From: Euonymus europaeus
Lineage: Eukaryota; Streptophyta; Magnoliopsida; Celastrales; Celastraceae
DNA: 64,000 bases
Direction of reading: 5' to 3'
Assembly (NCBI GenBank): GCA_963580455.1
Contig: OY756970.1
Span: 6,138,001-6,202,000, forward strand
Shown: positions 59,294 to 64,000 of the stretch, one piece after another
Position numbering within the stretch: position 1 is the first letter of the stretch
Layout of the letters: every line of letters starts with the position of its first letter
The notes under the pieces: model-generated
What the model was told of the DNA's origin: nothing
Database searches by the model: none
Seen by the model: only the letters and a program-made list of their open reading frames with translations
Position numbers and translations under genes: made by a program

Positions 59294-61089
59294 AAATTTC
59301 ATCCCCGAAATTTAACTATCATACCTGAGCTCTAGAGTAACTCAGGTACTTCTTCCTCATTTTCAACAACTCTAACTCACAAATCATTTCTCCTATCCAT
59401 AGTACACCCACCAAACTCTCACCGATTGTATCACACTCAACCTTGTGACTTTCTCCATAGTATATCATCATCTATACATCATGGATCAATTTTGACCCAA
59501 CCTCAATCGTAAAATCCAAAAGGAACTCATTCTTCTCAAGTGATCTCTTGATCACCATTCACCATATCAATACGTGGATATCTAACCATCACATAACTCC
59601 AATCAACAATTTATTTACCAACATTCTTTATATATATAAATATATATACACAAATTATTTACATTATCACTCACAAGCTCAACACGCTACCTCACTACAA
59701 GGTCATACACTAATTATAAAGATTTGCCACTCTTAGTGTCTCTATCTCATACCACCCAACTCACATTCATACTACGAACTTTATTCGCATATATATCTTA
59801 GATCACACACACAAAACTAGGTTCATGTTATACAGTGCTTGTCCTCAAGACCTATTCATCCTACGATTCTTCCTCAACCTCTCTTATTCAACACAAGCAC
59901 ATCTCCTAATATGAAATAAAACAATTAATTTTTGTCCACAAATTCTCTTACCATTCACCCAAGACACCACAATATATCAACCGTGACAGCCCATGTCCAA
60001 TATCAACCCAACAGCCCAAGCAAGGCCCACTTGCACACACACATGCTCCGCAGAACCTTGGGAAACTACTAGTCTATTATTCAAAGTATGTTAGTACAAA
60101 TAAAGTACTCCCTGATCATCTTTCTTGAGCGATGTGAATTTTCGGTTGAAACCCCCATATCACGTGGCAGCTCAACAACATGAAATTACCAAGTCAACCA
60201 AACCCAAGCACCCATGCCTATATAGAGTATTATATCTTGCAATCCAAGTCCAAGCATCCACGCTGATACTAGGCATCACACTTTATAAAGCGTACACCAT
60301 ATGGTAGCTCAATAGCCTATGTTGACCCAAGTCATCCAAGCTATAGCATCCACGTCGATATTGAGTTTCGCACCATGAACATTCACAACAACTCTACCAT
60401 ATGTCATACCAACAAAGACTTTATAGAACATGTCGATACAAGCATCACACTATGGGTATTCACAATCCCCGCACAACAATAGCATCAAGTTCATTGATTA
60501 TAACTTACAGCTCTCTTTACATTAGCCTAATTGGAACATTCCACAAGTATTCGTCACCCATCAAAGGATCAAGCGCTATTGAAAAATTCTCATAGCACTC
60601 CTGAACTCAACATTCTCATCTACTGACATGAAAAATTTTCATAACCAAATCAGACAATGCACTCGTCCTAGTCTCTGTACCGATCTCATCCTAGTACTAG
60701 CCCAAAGGTCATTTTCCCACCAAGACCCTTTCGGTGCTCTAACACAAGTTTAACTAATGTTCTTACACTATCCACAAAGTTCCTTTCAAGGTTCTGCACC
60801 CCATCATCATCCATACTTGCTCCAGTGAAATCTCCGAAGTCTTTTCCTATCAATGCACCCAAACTCTATCATTAGTGTTTGTCTCAACATGTGGTATCCT
60901 CTCATCCTCTCACCCCATGCACGAATCTACATTTGACTTTGGTGCACCACAAGTGCACCTACCAATGTGCATCACATCTCTACCATTGCCTCTACCTTGG
61001 CCTCTTTATATCCTATGTCTATCCTCCATATGTAGCTCTTCATAAAATATTTCCTCTCCTCTAACATATGTACCCTCTCTAGCACTAAT
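59294..61089 (-). pseudogene. Degenerate internal region of element F
   Basis: 59300-59460 still aligns with the B polyprotein C-terminus (GTACTTCTTCCTCATTTTC and neighbouring phrases at the same distance from the LTR). Beyond that I recognise no gag or pol domain. 59985-60460 contains dispersed related phrases (AGCATCCACG-CGATA-T-G, TACCATATG, CATCACACT) that look like a degenerate local duplication. No intact frame is present. Confidence 0.45.
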
Positions 61090-61226
61090 CCCAACACACT
61101 GGAAGTGCGCCTATTGATACACGCCACTCCCCTACCATATCCTCGATCTCTGGATCCCTCTCGTTTGCCTCCTCTACTAGGATTCTTTATAGCCTGAGTC
61201 AATATAGTAACCCCCCAAGTATTCAT
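61090..61226 (-). pseudogene. Element F gag N-terminus
   Basis: Start ATG at 61224-61226 encodes MNTWGVTILTQAI, then a basic Gly/Arg-rich run (SRGGKREGSRDRGYGRG) and RRTSS. It parallels the B gag start (MNTRRTL, then RGGGQRGTGRGRG, then RRTPS). The rest of gag is not recognisable. Confidence 0.65.
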
Positions 61227-61391
61227 CTGCGGCATAAAAGATAACACATTTCAACAAAAATCAACCAAACGAGGATTTATAAAGAAAAGAAAACGTACCG
61301 GATCAGCAGAGCTTCTGACATGATCTGAAGACTCACTACCACACAATACTCACACCTCAGACCTATACACAGGTCGTACTTTATCGAATTT

Positions 61392-61404
61392 GGATCTGAT
61401 ACCA
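61392..61404 (-). other. Primer binding site of element F
   Basis: Minus-strand TGGTATCAGATCC, two bases inside the LTR start at 61407; one change relative to the perfect site of element G. Confidence 0.82.
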
Positions 61405-61406
61405 AA

Positions 61407-62157
61407 TGATAACGTGCCAACTCAGAAATGCCACCGAGTTGGTGTGCTACTGGTGACATCCATACTCGTTACTAAGGATACTCTAACATATCATCCAACC
61501 ATGGATTCTATTAAAAATTTTGACAGCATCACCATATAAATCGGGGAATGACCACCTAATCAAACACAGCAAATCATCATACAATTATAATAGGACATAG
61601 CGAGTTTCAGCCTCTATCACCATGCAAATTTCAACCTAGTAGAGCCTTAGGCCATCTAGCAGTATGGACAAATTGTTTTCTCACAATTCACACAACATAA
61701 GGAATCTCAATCATCGTAAAAATAGGACTTAGAGTCCACACCAACCGATGCCAAACTCCATATTATACACGATATCAAAACCCAAGGTCCACCCTCGATT
61801 CAAAAGATCCGATCACATTGATTTCCTTCTATCCGTCCATGATCCACAACAATTGGTACCAAACAGTTAATATAACATATGTAAATCAAATACAACCAGC
61901 ATGCTATAAACATTGTCTCAAACTCACTACCCAACCTAACCCTCCAATTGCCATCCATGCCACAGCCTCTCTACCAATTCTCATCACCAGTATTTGTACC
62001 AGCCTCACCCATAAGGAGGAAATAAAAGGAAAAGGGTGAGCTAGAAGCTTTGTAGGGTAAATAAAGCAATAACAACAATAGGCAAAATTGGAAGAAATAG
62101 GCAATGCATCAAAATCATATCTCATAAGCTCATGTCATATAACAAACAATAATATCT
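61407..62157 (-). mobile_element. Element F 5' LTR, truncated
   Basis: Aligns with 57147-57835 of the other LTR (CCACCGAGTTGGTGTGCTAC, then CAATAGGCAAAATTGGAAGA and so on). It stops at about 62157, missing the outer two-thirds including U3. There the sequence turns into the inverted LTR of element G. Confidence 0.8.
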
Positions 62158-63815
62158 TATTTCCAACTAGAACTTAAGTCTAGCGCACCTAGGCGCACTT
62201 CCCATGCACTTAGGCACACCACGATGTTCTAATACCAGTTGTGCGAGTTATTTCTTCAGTTTTGCTAGAGAAGTTGACTTTTAGAGAGAGATAAGAGTAG
62301 AGATAGAAAGAGATTTTTTGAGAGATTATTGGTGATTTGGAGCTCGAGTTGAAGATTCAAACAATTTTTCAAGGAAGATTTCAAGATTAAAGTAAGCTTT
62401 TGTGTTTTGGAAATTCTAGGATTTTCTTAGATTTATGTTGATTCGTTAAATTTAAGTGTTGGGTCTTAGATATGTTGTTTTTAAGGTTTTTTATTGTTCT
62501 TTTACTAGTTTAAATCACTGGTTTAGGCTAGGTTTCGAATTTGAAAAAGTTGGAGGATTTTGGGGAAAAATCTTAAAAAGATAAGGTAAGTTCTCTTGAT
62601 TAGTGATTTGATTTCATATTATTATTTTTAATTAGTGTTGTTAATATGATTATATGGGTTGGATTGTTGGAGATTGATAGGTGGTGAAAAGGGTTAAAAC
62701 CCTAATTTTGGAAAAATTGGATTATTGTGTTGTGCTTAACAAAGGTAGGGAAATTCTTGACCCAATTCTTTCTATATTGATTCTTTGCTCTTTAAATGTG
62801 GTTTATTCCATCGTTGGTCATATTGTTTTGTGTTTTTGGCTTATTTTTCCTAAAGAAGAACGAACTTAAGGTTTATTCATGTTTCTCTTCCAAATGTAGA
62901 TTGCATTAACCCATTTACATGTTCAATCACATATTGAGCATGGTTGATTCTTCATGAATCATTAGTAGTTATATATATATATATATTAATTGACATGGCA
63001 TGAAGCATGATTGTATTAGAGATTGCATGGGATGCTTGAATATGGACTCGGGATACCATAAGGTTACTTGAAAGTCACATGGGAGGATGATTGGGTGTCG
63101 TAGCATGGGCACCAACTATATGAATTCATATGAGGCAACACACTTGAAGTGTGGTTGTGATGGGATTCACACAACTGGGTGACTTTACGGGGTGTTTGTG
63201 ATTTTTTAGCCAAAGCACATTTCTTGATGTTAGGGAACTAGAATCTGCGTTCAATGTTGTGATCAAATCATGATTGGGAGAATCATGGATATTGATTGTT
63301 GGTTTCTCAATCCATAGTCGAGGAATTGGGGATTGATGAATGTTTTTCCCAGAAAAAAATAGTCGAATAGTATTGTTGTGTTATATGACATAAGCATATC
63401 AAATATCATTTTGATGCATTGCCTTATTTTTTATTCGGCATACTTTTTACTCACTCTTTTGAATCGAGGGTGGACTCTGAGTCATATTGAATGATACTTG
63501 GATTACATTATGTTGCTGAATTGTGTGGAATCAGTTTGTACATGCTGCTAGATGGCTTGAGGCCCTACTAGGTTGTGGATTCTATGATGATAGAGGTCTG
63601 AGTCCCTGCTAGGTTATGATGTGATAGGTTGTTATTTGTTGAGTTTATTTCAAGTACGCATTCCATGAAATACATGAGAGATGTTGCCAAAATTTTGATT
63701 GATAGGATTGACTTGGTAGAGTGAACTAGGGTTGAATACTAGGAATGTGAATCACATTGGTGACCTAGGAAGGTACGATAAGCACCAAGTGACATTCCAC
63801 AGTTGGGGCAATACA
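62158..63815 (+). mobile_element. Element G 5' LTR, outer end missing
   Basis: Reverse-complement homologue of the F 3' LTR: palindrome cluster at 62180-62220, then AGAGAGAG-rich DNA, intron-like and TA-run regions (62972-62985), ending GGGGCAATACA at 63815. The first roughly 220-280 bp of the LTR, including the TGTGAAACCCC start, are missing at the junction with F. Confidence 0.82.
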
Positions 63816-63818
63816 ATT

Positions 63819-63834
63819 TGGTATCAGAGCCAGG
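63819..63834 (+). other. Primer binding site of element G
   Basis: TGGTATCAGAGCCAGG, a 16-base match to the complement of plant initiator-Met tRNA, three bases after the LTR. It defines a plus-oriented element leaving the window. Confidence 0.92.
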
Positions 63835-63993
63835 TTTGATTGAAGGATCTGTGTATCAGTCCGAGTTATGAGTAGGGGTGTGTTAATGAGTCTTCAAGTC
63901 ATACCATGAGCTCTACTGATCCGGTATGTTTACTTTCCCTTGTAAATCCCCGTTTAAGTTGTTTGTTGATAGTATTATCTATTTGGCATGCAG
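63835..63993 (+). other. 5' untranslated region of element G
   Basis: Leader between primer site and gag start. The end GGCATGCAG before ATGAATA matches the context of the B gag start (CCATGCAG before ATGAATA). Confidence 0.6.
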
Positions 63994-64000
63994 ATGAATA
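63994..64000 (+). CDS. Gag start of element G (cut by window end)
   Basis: ATGAATA encodes Met-Asn and the first base of the third codon. Elements B and F begin gag with MNT at the same distance and context from the primer site. Only seven bases are visible, so integrity is unknown. Confidence 0.6.

Larger units (their letters stand above)
57147..62157 (-). mobile_element. B-related chromovirus F with collapsed internal region
   Basis: 3' LTR 57147-59276, polypurine tract, about 2.1 kb of degenerate internal DNA, primer site 61392-61404 and a truncated 5' LTR from 61407. Relationship to B: same LTR layout (TGTGAAACCCCAACCC start on minus, palindrome cluster), a recognisable pol tail just inside the left LTR, and the same gag start. 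About 2.8 kb of coding sequence is missing relative to B, so F is non-autonomous. Confidence 0.8.

Overview
This is a plant nuclear repeat region, most likely from a eudicot. The long-LTR Ty3/gypsy elements, plant lineages such as Athila and Tat, PIF/Harbinger, hAT-like and CACTA-like DNA transposon pieces, and a decayed intron-bearing plant cytosolic GAPDH copy all point that way. I cannot name the species. No bacterial, organellar or CRISPR features were seen and no intact host gene is visible. The only intact long reading frames are two copies of one retrotransposon polyprotein.

Layout. 1-573 is part of an LTR (family D, minus). 574-7337 is a decayed Athila-type element (minus): 3' LTR, env-like region, integrase, RNase H/RT and protease remnants. 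7652-9204 is a five-exon GapC pseudogene (minus), interrupted in an intron by a 430-bp terminal-inverted-repeat element (8353-8782) with an 8-bp target duplication and a tRNA-like core. 9470-9826 is a CACTA-like end. 9960-12163 is a decayed chromovirus (E, plus) ending in a polypurine tract and 3' LTR. That LTR was hit by family D, now a solo LTR (12164-13519 plus 29855-30154, target duplication GTTAT). The solo LTR was hit in turn by family A, a young tandem LTR-internal-LTR-internal-LTR element (13520-29854). E's LTR resumes at 30155.

30569-40486 holds gag and LTR scraps, a PIF/Harbinger element (ORF1 plus, transposase minus with its core deleted), a gypsy RT/RNase H remnant and poorly classified LTR-like DNA. 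40487-55707 is a Tat-lineage element (C, minus) whose protease domain is split by a complete family B chromovirus (43986-53048, target duplication GAACC). 55865-56654 is a set of fragments. 57147-62157 is a B-related minus element (F) with a collapsed internal region. Its 5' LTR is fused head-to-head to the 5' LTR of a plus-strand relative (G), whose gag begins at 63994 and leaves the window.

The genes do not form a pathway. They record successive transposition, nesting, LTR recombination and decay. Only family A looks potentially active. I found no clear novel biochemical system. The most unusual structures are the three-LTR tandem element, the three-level nest around it, the TIR element with a tRNA-like core inside a GapC intron, and the head-to-head LTR junction.
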